Part shown: in pieces, positions 35,801 to 50,800 of the stretch
How positions within the stretch are numbered: position 1 is the first letter of the stretch
How the letters are laid out: every line of letters begins with the position of its first letter
Assembly (NCBI GenBank): GCA_031761405.1
Contig: JASEVX010000013.1
Location: 47,996,143-48,060,142 of the forward strand
Origin: Serripes groenlandicus
Lineage: Eukaryota > Mollusca > Bivalvia > Cardiida > Cardiidae
Direction of reading: 5' to 3'
DNA: 64,000 nucleotides
The notes under the pieces: generated by a model
Told to the model about the DNA's origin: nothing
Databases searched by the model: none
Seen by the model: only the letters and a program-made list of their open reading frames with translations
Made by a program: the position numbers and the translations under genes

Positions 35801-38800
35801 CACTACGGTCATGGTGGAAAAAAAATAAATCATATCTTTGAGGGTATGTTTTTAAAGTCGTATGCTGCAGATTTGTTATATGTGGGAAAGGGTTGTACAT
35901 TTACCTGATGTAATATCTTTAAACATTAAGAATGTATGAAGAAAAAATTTAATATTTGCATTGGACATTTGGAAGTAAAATAAGGATTTTTTTTTTTTTT
36001 TGTAGGAAAAAGGAAAAAAAAATATTAACAATTTTTTTTCTTTCCCAAAGTAGTCTTTGCAAATATTAATTGCTGCACATAATTAATTATACTGTTTGCC
36101 TAATTTAGATAATGGTTAAGTTCAGCTGTTAGTGAAGTCCTTGACCCTTTCCCTCATATAGACGCATTATGACGCCTCTGCAGCAGAAGACTTTTGAAAG
36201 CATTTTTGCAAAAGGAGAATTGCTCATAATAAGCAATTGCACCTTTTGCCACAATGTTTTCAACTTTTCAATATTTATACTTTCATTTGTAAAAGATTTT
36301 CCCTAGTTTTTCTTATAAGTTTTCAAAGTTGTCTGCCGCTGAATTGTTGTTTTTGGGAAAGGAATAAGAGCTGCAAGTGAAGTCCTTGACCATATGATGT
36401 GGTATTTTGTTACCTGCTTTGAAAACATCTGAAGGTCATGTGAAAGTGCCCTTGGGCACATTTCCTCTAGCCTATAGTACTGGTTTATTTACCCAGGCCT
36501 GAGGGATCATGAATAAGTGTAATGTTGCCGTAACTGATGTTAAAAATAGCGTAAAAAAGAAAATCATCTGAAAAAAAATATGTACCTGGAATGCTGAAAG
36601 TATTGTTTAGAGATTAGAGTACTAAAGTAAACAGGGTCGGAAATGGTGGAGATTTTACTAGTTCTAATCTATTTCTTTCAATCTAATGACCAATAACTCC
36701 TTTTATTTGCCACAGTTTTTAGCTCGACTATGAGTAAAAAGAAAAGGCAATTCTTAACATTTTTTTGGTTGGTTAACCCTTTCCCTCATACGACAATTCT
36801 GCAGCAGACGACTTTGAACGTATATTATCAAAAAAAAGAAAATCTCCATAATTGAAATGATAACCTATGCCAAAAGGTGGAAAACATTGTGGCAAAAGGA
36901 GAAATTGCACGTTTTGTGCAATTTCTTCTTTTCTCACTATGTTTTCAAAAAGCCGTCTGCTGCAGAGGCGTCAGAAAGGGTCTATATGAGGGAAAGGGTT
37001 AAAAGTCATGATCATGTCAAATTTGATATTTTGGACAGATACCTTGATTTTGACCCCTTTTCCACAATGCCATAATATGCAGACACATTTTTTTTTGCAT
37101 CTGCAGCAGATTTTTTTTGGCAAAATGAGAAATTGTTCATAATGAGCATTCAGTGTTGTTTCTTAACCGAAATTGGGCCCCATTCACAATCAAAAGACAC
37201 CTCTTCCTTTTCACAAAAGTAGGCCTAAATTTCACAAAAACTGACTTTGATCACATTTTACATGTCGCTATTTTCACAATTGAAAGGGGCCTGGCCCTAG
37301 TCATAACACAACGAGAAAAAACACTGGCATTTATTTCTGTTTCCACAGTGATTTACATATCTAATAGTTCACAGATGTTTTGAAAGTCAACTTACTGCAG
37401 ATTTGTTGTAAAAACCTCAATTCAGGACAAATATTGGTTGGTAAAAAAACATGTGCGTGTCATACTTGATGTTATCCAAATGATTACCTTGATTTTAATA
37501 CGTTTGCCGTCACATATAAGTAATAAAAACAAGAAAAATAAATCCGGATCAGCGAGATGCACGCTTATTTGACCCATCAAGCATTTCATGTTACCTGATG
37601 AGATTAGAAATTAATCAAGAGGACTTTGGTAGCGAAAATCAGGCTTATTGTCATTACAAGACTGGTTGACCCTTTCCTACAGTACTTGCAAGACGCATTT
37701 GGACAAATCTGTAGCACACAAACACAACATTTGAAAACATTGTGGCAAAAGAAGAAATTGATCAAAATGAGTAATTTCTCCTTTTGCCACAATGTTTTTA
37801 ATTATTTTCAATAATTATTATACTTTCTATTGTTTGGATTTTCTTTATTTTTGCTGAGATTTTTTTCAAAGTCGTCTTGCTGCAGATTTGTATGTGGAAA
37901 AGGTTTAACCCTTTCCCTCATATAGACACTTTCTGACGCCTCTGTGCAGCAGATGGCTATTTGAAAACATAGTGACAAAAGAAGAAATTTCACAAAATGT
38001 GCAATTTCTCCTTTTGCCACAATGTTTTCCACTTTTGGTCAGGTTATCCATTCATAGAGATTTTCTACTTTTTGACAAAATATGTTCAAAGTCGTCTGCT
38101 GCAGAATTGTTGTATGTGGGAAAGGTTTAATGCCGTGAGATGGACACAGATACGTGAAAATCTGACGTGATTCAATCATCCATTCTAGCACTAATCCTGA
38201 GTAATCCCTCATTATTCGCGTATTCATCTTTTATTGCAGATTACCCCCCCTTTTATTTTTCCTCCCTGTACATTGGAAAAGGGGAGCTTTTAACACCTCA
38301 ACAGCAAACCCAAGTTTCAATCCCTTTCTCAGATTTATTAAAAAAAAACATTGCATTAATTTTACTTAAATTAAACATCTAGCTATTGTTGAAAACATTG
38401 TGGCAAAAGAAGAAATTGATGAATTTAATTATCAAGTTGTCTGCTGCAGTTTTCAAATTTTGTCTGCTGCTGAGGCTTCAGAAAGTCAGTGCATGTTAGA
38501 AAAGGTTTTCCCTTGCTTTGTCTGCTTCCTTAATTAAAACAAATAAGTAACCTTTCCCCTCATATAGACGCTTTCTGATGCCTCTGCAGCAGACACCTTT
38601 TTCTTAAAACATAGTGACAAAAGAAGAAATTGCTCAAAACAAGCAATTTCTCCTTTTGCCACAATGTTTTCCACTTTTAGTCATAGGTTATCCATTCAAT
38701 TATAGATATTTTCTACTTTTTGTTCAAAGTCGTCTATTGCAGAATTGTCGTATGAGGGTAAGGGTTAAAAGATAAATGGGTTTTAAGCCATTTTCAACAT

Positions 38801-41800
38801 TATTTCGACTGCTTCTTAGATACTAAACTACATGTAGTACTCATGATGAGTATTTGGGAAAGTGACAAACTATGACTCCGCTCTCACAGGAAACGACCTT
38901 GGGAGCATGGCGGCATCTTGCCCCCTTTGAGTCGCTGTCTCTTTCGATTGGAAAACATAATTCTAAACAGCATAAATAATGGTGGTTATTTTTCTACTTC
39001 ACAGAGAACTTAGACAAAAAAGAGTTGTGTAAAGTTAAATTCACTGAGCCAGATCTTCAACTTCTTAAGGATGCCATCGAAGACTTGTACTATTTTGAAT
39101 TTGTTTTGGGTAAGTATGTTTAACCCTTTCCCTCATATAAACGCTTTCGGACGCCTCTGCAGCAGACGGCTTTTTGAAAACATAGTGACAAAAGAAGAAA
39201 TTGCACAATACGTGCAATTTCTCCTTTCGCCACAATGTTTTCCACTTTTAGTCATAGGTTATCCATTCAATTATGGAGATTTTCTATGTTTTGACAAAAT
39301 ACGTTCAAAGTCGTCTGCTGCAGAATTGTCGTATGAGGGAAAGGGTTAAATGATTTATAGATTGTATGGTGTTTTATGCCACCTTTATCGAATTGTTTAG
39401 TTGTATCAATTCTTCGGTGTGCCGAGCCCCGGTAGCTCAGTTGGTAGGGACAAGGGCTGTCAATGCAGGGATTGTGAGTTCGAATCCCGGCTCGGCCAAC
39501 TTTCTCTCCGACGATTGACAAAAGTCAATGTGACATGCGTCATTCGTCTTCCACCAATGGGCTAAGTCTATGTGGAAAAGCAGCCAGTTGCTTGGAAAGA
39601 TTGTTGTGTGGAGTACTGGTGTGAGAAAACCAGAAAATACATGAGTAGGTGAACTGGCTGCCGTGATATAACTGAGTAATTGTTAAAAACGGCGTTAAAC
39701 CCCAATCAATCAATTCTTGGGAACATTAGCAGTACTACTGGTCTATTTAACTTGACACCAGCAAGTCGGTATGACTGGGTTGGGGATCTACCACTACACC
39801 ATCAAGGCAGTCATAAATAAGTTTCAAATATATACTGTCAAAATAGGGACATAAAGTATATTTATTATATAACCTATAAATAGACGCCTTTTCATTGGCT
39901 AAAAAGTAATTTTTTAGAAAAAATATCTATTAAAAAATATTTTTTCTGATATTGACCAGTTTTATAAATAGTAACAGGGGAAGACCGGGGAATCCCATGA
40001 GCCGCCTATTAATATCCTTCGCCTCTATCCGTACGCTACGGAATTTTCCGAGGCGCGTTCCGAATGACCACGGAAACTTCCGAGTGGTCATTCCGGTGAC
40101 GTAATTTTTTTTAAATGACGTCATGCACGTGCATTACCAACATTTTTGACGCGCGTTTTAGACTGTTATCATGTCAAAAACGTACTGTTACCACTACACC
40201 ATCTAGGCAGTCATAAATAAGTTTCAAATATATACTGTCAAAATAGGGACATAAAGTATATTTATTATATAACCTATAAATAGACGCCTTTTCATTGGCT
40301 AAAAAGTAATTTTTTAGAAAAAATATCTATTAAAAAATATTTTTTCTGATATTGACCAGTTTTATAAATAGTAACAGGGGAAGACCGGGGAATCCCATGA
40401 GCCGCCTATTAATATCCTTCGCCTCTATCCGTACGCTACGGAATTTTCCGAGGCGCGTTCCGAATGACCACGGAAACTTCCGAGTGGTCATTCCGGTGAC
40501 GTAATTTTTTTTAAATGACGTCATGCACGTGCATTACCAACATTTTTGACGCGCGTTTTAGACTGTTATCATGTCAAAAACGTACTGTTATCATGAGACA
40601 GAAATACAACATACAACAGAAATGTTCCTTGAGTGGTCCTCTGTTTTCTTTTAAGTTGATCAATATCAAAACGATATGATAAATTGAGGGTTATACAATA
40701 AAACAGTTATGGACTTTTCAGCTGTTATACAAAGTCATGATGTTGATATGTACCAAAAAATAATTATTGACCTCGGCTATCGCCTCGGTCAATAAAGATT
40801 TTTTTAGTGCATATCACATCATGTATAACAGCTGAAAAGTCCATAATTGTATAATATATATATGTAAAATTATTATGGTTGAATTATCGAATGCATTATC
40901 TTTTGCCTGATTATCCCCAACTGTTGATTAATGCTAACCCAACTTCTATCAGTACAGATTATGTTTACTATCTTGAAGCTTATCCCAAAAGGCTCAAGGC
41001 AAGTACCAAGCATTTGGTACCATTATTTAACTAGCTTGTTGTGTCTCACCAACTGGCAATATCAGAGTGGTCCCCAATGTCGTCACTAGGATTTAACTAG
41101 CGCCTATAAAGGGTTAAACAAAATGACTTAACCACTAGGCTACTGGGACACATGTGTGTTCAATATAAGTTACTCTGTTAATACAGTGTAATAATTGTTC
41201 TGTCTTAACCCTTTTCCTCATACGACAATTCTGCAGCAGACGACTTTGAACATATTTTGTCAAAAATTAAAAAATCTCTATAATTGAATCGATAACCTAT
41301 GACTAAAAGTGGAAAACCTTGTGACAAAAGGAGAAATTGCTCGTTTTGAGCAATTTCTTCTTTTGTCACTATGTTTTCAAAAAGCTGTCTGCTGCAGAGG
41401 CGTCAGAAAGCGCCTATACGATGAAAGGGTTAAACAAATGACTTAACCACTACGCTACTGGGACACATGTGTGTTCAATATAAGTTACTCTGTTAATACA
41501 GTGTAATAATTGTTCTTTCTTAACCCTTTTCCGCTTGAACATGCATTTTAGTTTAAACTTATTTATTTTACATTGATTGCGAAACAAGCGTAAAGCATAA
41601 ATATTAATCACGCTCGACGTCTGCTTCCTTGAGACATAACCAGTGTTGCGCCGTTTGTGTGGAAAAATCCCAAATGCAGAACCCGCTCATCACAGGATTT
41701 GAACCCTGTACCTTTGGTACGAGAGGCCGACGCTCTACCACTGAACCACTATCTTCCACTCATTTGCATTTTGACGCTTCTGCAGCTGAAGACCGTTGCA

Positions 41801-44800
41801 AACATTGTGACAAAAGGAGGAATTGCTCATATGAACAATTTCCCCTTTGGCCAAAATGTTTTCAACATTCAAATAATTAAACATTCTAATATAGAAAATT
41901 TTGCCTAGATCTTTTCAACAGAGTCTGTTTGTTGTATGTGGGAAAGGGTTAAAATGCCAGACCCCTAAACTTTAAAATCAGTCACTGTTTTTCATGGAAA
42001 TTTTAGTTGGAGACAGTTCAGTTCCTCTTTCTCTTTTATGGCTGCCTAATGAGCCCTCTGTTTTTCTGATTTCGTTTGCTTTTTTGCCCTCTATGCCTTC
42101 AAAGCAGATAGATTAGAAATTGCACGTCAAGGACAAGGTTGAAATTAATGAAAGCTGTTAGTTCCCAGTAATTAATGATATAGGCCGAGCCCCGGTAGCG
42201 ACGTGGGCTGTCAATCCAGGGGTTGTGAGTTCGAAATCCCGGCTCGGCCAACTTTCTTTCCGACGATTGACAAATGTCAATGCGACATGCGTCATTCGTC
42301 TTCCACCAATGGGCTAAGTCTATGTGGAAAAACAGCCAGTTGCTTAGGAAGATTTTTGTGTGGAGTACTGGTGTGAGAAAACCAGGAAATGCATCAGTAG
42401 GTGAACTGGTCACACAACTGAGAAATTGTTAAAAACGGCGTTAAACCCCAATCAATCAATCAATAAATGGTATAAATTAATGAATTAATGATGTGATATT
42501 TCAGATGAAATTCCACTCCGAGGTTTCATTGGTCATTTGGAAGAGGGCGGTTTCCTGCCTCATACACACAAAATCTATCTGTGGGCCCATCTTCACTTTA
42601 ACGTAGAGTATAACGGGGACCAGGTGATATTTGTCAATGTCTCCACCAAAGAGCAGCCGCCCGTTAATCTGGATGAGGTTACAGCTCCCATGGAAGTGGC
42701 CTTCACATACAGTGTACAGTGGCATCCAACTGAGTAAGTTTAACTTGACACTTTCCTACATACAGTGTACAGTGGCATCCAACTGAGTAAGTTTAACTTG
42801 ACACTTTCCAACATACAGTGTACAGTGGCATCCAACTGAGTAAGTTTAACTTGACACTTTCCTACATACAGTGTACAGTGGCATCCAACTGAGTAAGTTT
42901 AACTTGACACTTTCCCACATACAGTGTACAGTGGCATCCAACTGAGTAAGTTTAACTTGACCTGTTTCCACATAATACAACAATTCTGCAGCAGACAACT
43001 TGTAAACATTTTTGTAAAAAAATAGAAAATCTCGTTTAATTGAATGGATAACCTATGAATAAAAGTGGAAAACATTGTGGCAAAAGGAGAAATTGCTCGT
43101 TTCGAGCAATTGCTTCTTATGTCACTATGTTTTCAAAAAGCCGTCTGCTGCAGAGGCGTCAGAAAGCGTCTATATGAGGGAAAGGGTTAACACTTTCCCG
43201 AATACAACAAATCTGCAGCAGACGACTTTGAAAAGGTAGTGGAAAAAAACCGGAATAATCTCCATTCAAGATAACTTGATTGTTAGATTAATTTGAAAAC
43301 ATTGTGGCCAAAGGAGAAATTGCTCATCATGAGCAATTTCACCTTTGGGCACAATGTTTTCACAAGTCGTCTGCTGCAGAGGCGTCAGAAAGCGTCTGTG
43401 GGTTAACAATATTGACACTGTCCAAACCTTTGTGCAAAGATGTACTACAGTGGAACCTGTGTATAAAGACCACCACTGGGAAGGCAACAATCTGGTCTTT
43501 GTTCACAGGTGGTCTTTAAAAATGAAACAGTAATTACTGAAAAGAGTTGAAAACACTGTGGTTAAAGGTAAAATTGCTCGTTATGAGCAATTTCATCTTT
43601 TGCCACAGTGTTTTCAAAAGTCTTCTGCTTCAGAGGCGTCAGAAAGCATCTACATGTGGGAAAGATTTAAATAGTAACAGGAATCATGAAGCCTGAAAAT
43701 AGCATTGGTTATTTATATTTGGTTATTTATATTTGTTTATATATATTCGGTTATTTATATATTCAGTTATTTATATTTGGTTATTTATATTTTGGCTATT
43801 TTAAAAGTCCAGCTTTATCTTTTTTGTTCCATGAAATATTATGTTGATTTATATTATTATTTGTTTATTCTCAGATCCGTATATTGATCATTTTTGTTTG
43901 TAAGCAACAGCAAAAAGAGGGTTTTCCTATATATTCCTTTGTATATACATGTTTGTCATTTTGTTTCATCGTTTGTAATGCTAAATTGTAAACATCATGT
44001 TTTTGATCTATTCTTCTTCTGTTAAAACTTGGAGAAAAAAGAAATTGAGCATGTGTTTATAAACATTCCATTAAAATGAGCGCTTAAATTGAATGAAACC
44101 AATCTTTCCCAAACAAAAAAACCCACACCAGTCAACTTGGAAATATCTATGCAAAAATAGTTAGAACCTCTTTAAATGAAATTTCTCATTGAGAAAAATT
44201 CTTCTTTTGCAACCATGTTTTCAAAAGTCGTCTGCTGTAGATGCCTCAATAGGTGTATGCATTGTGGACAGGGTTAATAAAATGATAAATTATCAAAATA
44301 ACTTTGTAGATCTAACTTTACATTTTGTGATAAATTAACTTGGTACCCATTGTGATCAAATATATAATTTTCTTTTAGCGTGAAATATGAAAATAGAGCC
44401 AAGAGAGTGAGAGATAGCAGCTTTTTCCCAAAAACATTAGAGGTAAGTTTAGCCATTTCTTAGAAACCGACTTATTTGAAAACATCGAGGCAAAAATAGT
44501 GAGAATCTCTATGATTGAAAATATCATTATTGAATAGAGTTGATGACATTATAGCAAAAGAAGGAATTGCTTGTTAAGAGCAAGTTATCCTTTTTATATG
44601 CCCGTTTAAATACAAACTGTTTTATGGGAGCACATCGGCGGGCGGTGTCCACATGTTGTCCGCCTTCTTAGTCAAAACAGATTTCACCCGATCTTCAGCA
44701 AAGTTAGGGACCATACGATTATGGCCTTTAAATATTATGTGATCATGTGACAAATATTTCATGGGACTTTTTGGTTTCTGTACTAGATCATTACCTAATG

Positions 44801-47800
44801 TTGTACAACTATATATCGAGGGCTTGGCGTGAAACGGTTGTAACTAACAACCTATTTTGAAAACCCTGCTTTAGGGGCAATTTTGACCCCTTTGTAAACA
44901 ATATAAATTTAGGTGCCATTGCTCAGAACGAGCAATGGCACCTAAATTTTCATTGTTTACCAAGAAAGATGATTTAACGCTTATAAAGACTTAATGGCCA
45001 GGTGATAAACCTTGGTAAAAAAAAAACAATTTTAGTTACAATCGTTTCAAGCCAAGCCCTCGATATGATAAAAAATCAACATTGTGGACTCCGCGTAATG
45101 TATCGACCCAGATCAGCCGATACATTCCCGTCTCAGGGGGATAGAGGTATAGAGTTATGACTCCTGAAAACAGAACATCCACAGGAAGTGAAAAGTGTCT
45201 GTCCAAGTTAGCCAGTACGGCATGCTAAGGCTGATCCAGGTTGATACTTTACGCAGAGACCACAATGTTGGTTTTCTCGTGGGACGGCTCATATGTACCG
45301 AGAGATTGATTAAAGTTATGTTATGTTATGTTATATTTAACAATAATAATGTGTGCTTCACTGTTCATTTATTCCAGATCCACTGGCTGTCCATCATCAA
45401 CTCTATGGTATTGGTGTTCCTGCTTATTGGTTTTGTGGTCATCATTCTGGTAAGATTCAACTTGATATCTTTAACCCTTTCCCTCATATAGACACTTTCT
45501 GATGCCTCTGCAGCAGACCGCTTTTTGAAAACATAGTGACAAAAGCAGAAATTGCTCAAAACGAGCCATTTCTCCTTTTGCCACAATGTTTTCTACTTTT
45601 AGTCATAGGTTATCCATTCATTTAAAGAGATTTTCTATGTTTTGACAAAAATTATTAGCAATTTCTTTTTTTAACACATGTTTTAAATTCGATTCAATAT
45701 TTATACATTTAATTATAGAGACATTCCGAAATATTTCCGAAAGTGGGAAAGGATTAATTAAACTTTTATATTGCGTGGCAATGAGACATTTCTTATGGGA
45801 ACCCACAGTATAGGGTTTGGAGGTCAAATAAGGAATAGAAACTTTCGCACATCAGACATACTTTGGACGCATCTGCAGCAGACGACTTTTGAAAACAGAT
45901 CTAGAACTCTGCGCATTATCTTGTTCATTCTCATTGTATTGAGTAGCAGACGACTTTGAACATATTTTGTCAAAAAATAGAAAATCTCTATAATTGAATG
46001 GATAACCTATGACTAAAAGTGGAAAACATTGTGGCAAAAGGAGAAATTGCTCGTTTTGAGCAATTTCTTCTTTTGTCACTATGTTTTCAAAAAGCCGTCT
46101 GCTGCAGAGGCGTCAGAAAGCGTCTATATGAGGGAAAGGGTTAAATTCCTTCAAATTTTGTTGATCCATGCACAATTCTGGTTTCCATGGCAATTGAAAG
46201 AAAAAACTTTAAAAATTCTCTTTTCCCAAACTGGTTGATGGATTTTCAAATTATTTTGTTGAAATGTTCCTTGGGTGATCCTCTTATCAGATTCCTTCAA
46301 GCTATGTTGATTGATCAACAAAACATGGCCACCAGGGGGCGGGCTAATTTGCCCTATATGGCTTTAGTGACAAAAGTATGTAGCGGAATTTCAAATGATT
46401 TTGCAGAAATGTTCCTTAGGTGTCCTCATAACCAGATTCACCCGATTGTTTGGGAAAATAAACGTGGCCGCTAAAGGGCAGAGCTGTTTTGCATTATATG
46501 GCAATAGGGATTTAGTTTTTGCCTTATGACAATGGAGCAATTCTGGCCATCTTGGACCGTTTGTTCCTGTTTTTATCAAAGCAGATAAGATTTAGGACCA
46601 GATGATTACTATCTTTTGTGTTTTCTGCTTGTTATCAGAAATAATATTTCTTTCTCTGACTTTATCAATCAAGGTTACTACTTTAACCCTTTCCCTCATA
46701 TAGACGCTTTCTGACGCCTCAAAGTGGAAAACATTCTGGCAAAAGGAGAAATTGCTCGTTTTGAGCAATTTTTTCTTTTGTCACTATGTTTTCAAAAAGT
46801 CGTCTGGAATCAGTTTAACCCTTTCCCTCAAACGACAATTCTGCAGCAGACGACTTTGAACATATTTTGTCAAATATAAAATCTCTATAATTAAATGGAT
46901 AACCTATGACTAAAAGTGGAAAACTTGTGGCAAAAGGAGAAATTGCTCGTTTTGAGCAATTTCTTCTTTTGTCACTATGTTTTCAAAAAGCTGTCTGCTG
47001 CAGGGGCGTCAGAAAGCATCTATATGAGGGAAAGGGTTAACTTTATTCAATAAAAAAAATTCATTTAAAAGGATTTTTCCATATTTTTACCTAGATACTT
47101 TCAAATTCATCTGCTGCAGATACGTCCTATGTGGAAAAAGGTTAAACGATTTGCTCTTTAAAGTTTACCATATTTAAATTTGTTTTTTGAGAAACAGTAA
47201 GAATATATAAAGTAATATGACAATGTTTTCAGCACAGAGATTTGATGGATTCATTTGGCATACTAGCTAAGTTTGAGGTTAGGCTTGACTCTGTTTTTAT
47301 GGTGGTTGCACAAGTCTTCTTCATTGGGTTTGAGCTCCAGCTGGTCCATCATATCACAAAGCCGAGCCCCGGTAGCTCAATCGGTAGCGACCTGGGCTGT
47401 CAATCCAGGGGTTGTGAATCCCAGCTCAGCCAACATTCTTTCCGACGTTTGACAAAAGTCACTGTGACCTGCATCATTCGTCTTTCACCAATGGGCTGTT
47501 TAACAGTCTATGTGGAAATGCAGCCAGTTGCTCGAAAAGTATGTTGTGTGTTGTACTGGTTTGGGTAAACCAGGAAATGAGTAGGTGAACTGGTCGTCTG
47601 ACTGAAAAAAATTTGAAAACGGCGTTAAACACTAACCAATCAATCCATCATATCACACCTATATTCAATTGGAGGATATTAACCTATTCAAAGTTAAATC
47701 TTTAAAATGAACTTGTCCAGCTTTGCATTAAGAAGTGTCCTTAGCCAATTCAAGGAAAATCAAGTTAAAAAAAATGTGAGCAGCCAACTTTATATACAGA

Positions 47801-50800
47801 TGTTACATTTTTGCATCAGATGTTTTTAACCAGGTTTTCCGAAGGAAAAATCTGGTTATTAGTTTGGCGAAGTCGGCGGGCAGGCGGTTGGGCGGGCGAG
47901 CGTCAACTTTCCTTGTCCGGACCATAACTTTGCCATGCATAGAGATATTTTCAAATAACATGGCACAAACATGCACCATATCAAGACGATGTGCCAAATG
48001 CAAAAAAAAATTCTGTAGATTCAAGGTCAAGGTCACAGTGATAAGAAATAGACTTTAATTGAACTTTTCTTGTCCGGACCATAACTTTGTCATGCATAGA
48101 GATATTTTCAAATAACTTGGCACAAACATGCACCATATCAAGACGATGTGCCAAATGCAAAAAAAAAATCTGTAGATTCAAGGTCAAGGTCACAGTGATA
48201 AGAAATAGACTTTAATTGAACTTTTCTTGTCCGGACCATAACTTTGTCATGCATACAGATATTTTCAAATAACTTGACACAAACATGCACCATATCAAGA
48301 CGATGTGCCAAATGCAAAAAAAAATTCTGTAGATTCAGGGTCAAGGTCACAGTGATAAGAAATAGACTTTAATTGAACTTTTTTTGTCCGGACCATAACT
48401 TTGTCAAGCATAGAGATATTTTCAAATAACTTGGCACAAACATGCACTATATCAAGACGATGTGCCAAATGCAAAAAAAAAATCTGTAGATTCAAGGTCA
48501 CGGTCACAGTGATAAGAAATAGACTTTAATTGAACTTTTCTTGTCCGGACCATAACTGTGTCATGCATAGAGATATTTTCAAATAACTTGGCACAAATAT
48601 GAACTATATCAACATGATGTGTCACATGCAAAACTTTTGTCTGTAGCTTTAAGGTCAAGGTCACAGTGACAACAAATAGACATCAGTTGAACTTTTCTTG
48701 TCCGGACAATAACTTTTTCATCCATAGAGATATTTTCAAATTGCTTGGAACGGACACCATATCAAGACGCTGTGTCATATGCACATGCACATGCATATAG
48801 ATATTTTCAAATAACTTCGCGCAAATATGCTCCATATTAAATAACTTGGCAATTTAAAAGAATATAGCATAGATATGAGTAAGTTTCATAACCTTGGGCC
48901 CTGGATCTAGTCTGTTTGCAAAGGCATAAACGTGTTACTATCAAGTAAAGGGTTAAGGCAGATCACTGTTTATCAACCTGGCATTAGGGATCCTAAAATG
49001 TGGCTGCTTACAACAAAAGGTTGCTTGATATATCTGTTATCTATTATATGTTCTTAATAAATGAGGCCATCAACACACGATTGACTGTATTGAACTGATA
49101 TTTGTTAGATAAAATTGTGATATATTTAATTGACAAAGTAATTATGATTATTCATCAATAGAAATATTCCCTGTTACTTGAATTACTAGCTTTGATTAAC
49201 TATTAACAGAAAGATTTGACAGATCTGTTAATTCTTAATTAAACACCTTCCATTATAGAAAACCTGGTTTCATGGAATTTCCATGTCTTGTCTAATGACT
49301 AAATTACTCAAGATATTTTACAGTTTGATTTTTAGGTTGCTTTGTCTTTCGGTTTGTTGGGTGTTTGCCTTTCATAGCACTGGTAAAAGATTCCCTCGGG
49401 TTCGATCCCCGCTACTGGTGGACATAGTGGAGTGCTGTTTTGACCAGGCACTACTGCTGGCCTAGTACTGGCTTTTTCCCCCAGGTTTCATGATAAAGTG
49501 TTCTGTCACAGTGATATAACTAAAATATTGTATAAAAACAAATAAACTCCCCACATAACAATGGTAAAAGATTCTAGGTTTATTTAAACCTTTTCCACTT
49601 ATTATTTATATGTGTAATCTCTTTTAAATTAAAGTATATTTAATGAATAAAGTTGAAAACATTGTGGCAAAAGGACTGCCATGATGGTGTAGTAGTCGGC
49701 TTTGGGTGCAGGAGCTCACAGAATTGATCAGCAGCTAGATCAAACCAAAAATCGTAGTAATGGCATTTGGGAAATGGTTAATATGGTTTTTGCTGTGAAT
49801 GTCTTGGAATTTTCCAAAAAAGAATGTATTTTGCATTTGTCAATTAAGATTTTCGTTTCTTAATAATGTTGAGGCTTTAAAAAAAAAAAATGTTACTTTT
49901 TGAATTTAAGTCAGTTCTTGTTTCAACCATCTTCAAACTGGATAATAGTTATATTTCAAGAAAACATACTTATTTGTCAGCATTACTTAAACCCCTTCCC
50001 ACCTGTAGACACATTTCAATGCATCTGTAGTGGAAGTCTTTCTTTCATAGAGTTTTCCAGATTTGTTGTATGTGGGAAAGTTTTGTCAAGCTTCCATGTT
50101 AATCTTCCGGATATGATAGTTTTACGATTTTTGCTTTTTAAACATCAAAGGAAAGATGGGTGACATCTGAAAAAAAAATTGGCACATAGCGTAAAACATT
50201 GATGGAAAAGAGGAAATTCATTATTGTTTGAGTAATATCTCCTTTGTGGGCAGAATTTATAGAGAATATTTTTAGCTCGTCCATTTTTCGATTTTCTGCT
50301 GCAGTTTTGTGGTATGTGGGAGAGAGTTAACTCATTCTGTTGTGCAAATACAGTTTGATGCATCTGCAGCATGGCCACTTTTGGAACCAATTTCTTCTTT
50401 TGCAACAATAACTTTTAACTCGATTCAACAATTATACAGTACTTTCATTAACTGAGATTATCCATAAATTTGGTTAACCCCTTCCCTCATACGACAATTC
50501 TGCAGCAGACGACTTTGAACGTATTTTGTCAAAACATAGAAAATCATAATTGAATGGATAACCTATGACAAAAAGTGGAAAACATTGTGGCAAAAGGGGA
50601 AATTGCACGTTTTGTGCAATTTCTTCTTTTGTCACTATGTTTTCAAAAAGCTGTCTGCTGCAGAGGCGTCAGAAAGCGTCTATATGAGGGAAAGGGTTAA
50701 GTGTTTTAACAAAGTCGTCTGCTTCAGTCTGTAAGTTGGAAAGGGCTTGGGACCATTACGCTGGTCTATGTATGAAGGAAACCATGATTTAACCCTTTCC

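Noticed and set aside
39427..39495. A tRNA-Asp gene
   Set aside because: The fold is good but the sequence is the head of a SINE, with the same body and tail in at least five places, several with target duplications.
47981..48664. Series of 70-codon - strand frames with similar proteins
   Set aside because: They are spaced exactly 157 bp apart and are the satellite unit translated, not a gene family.
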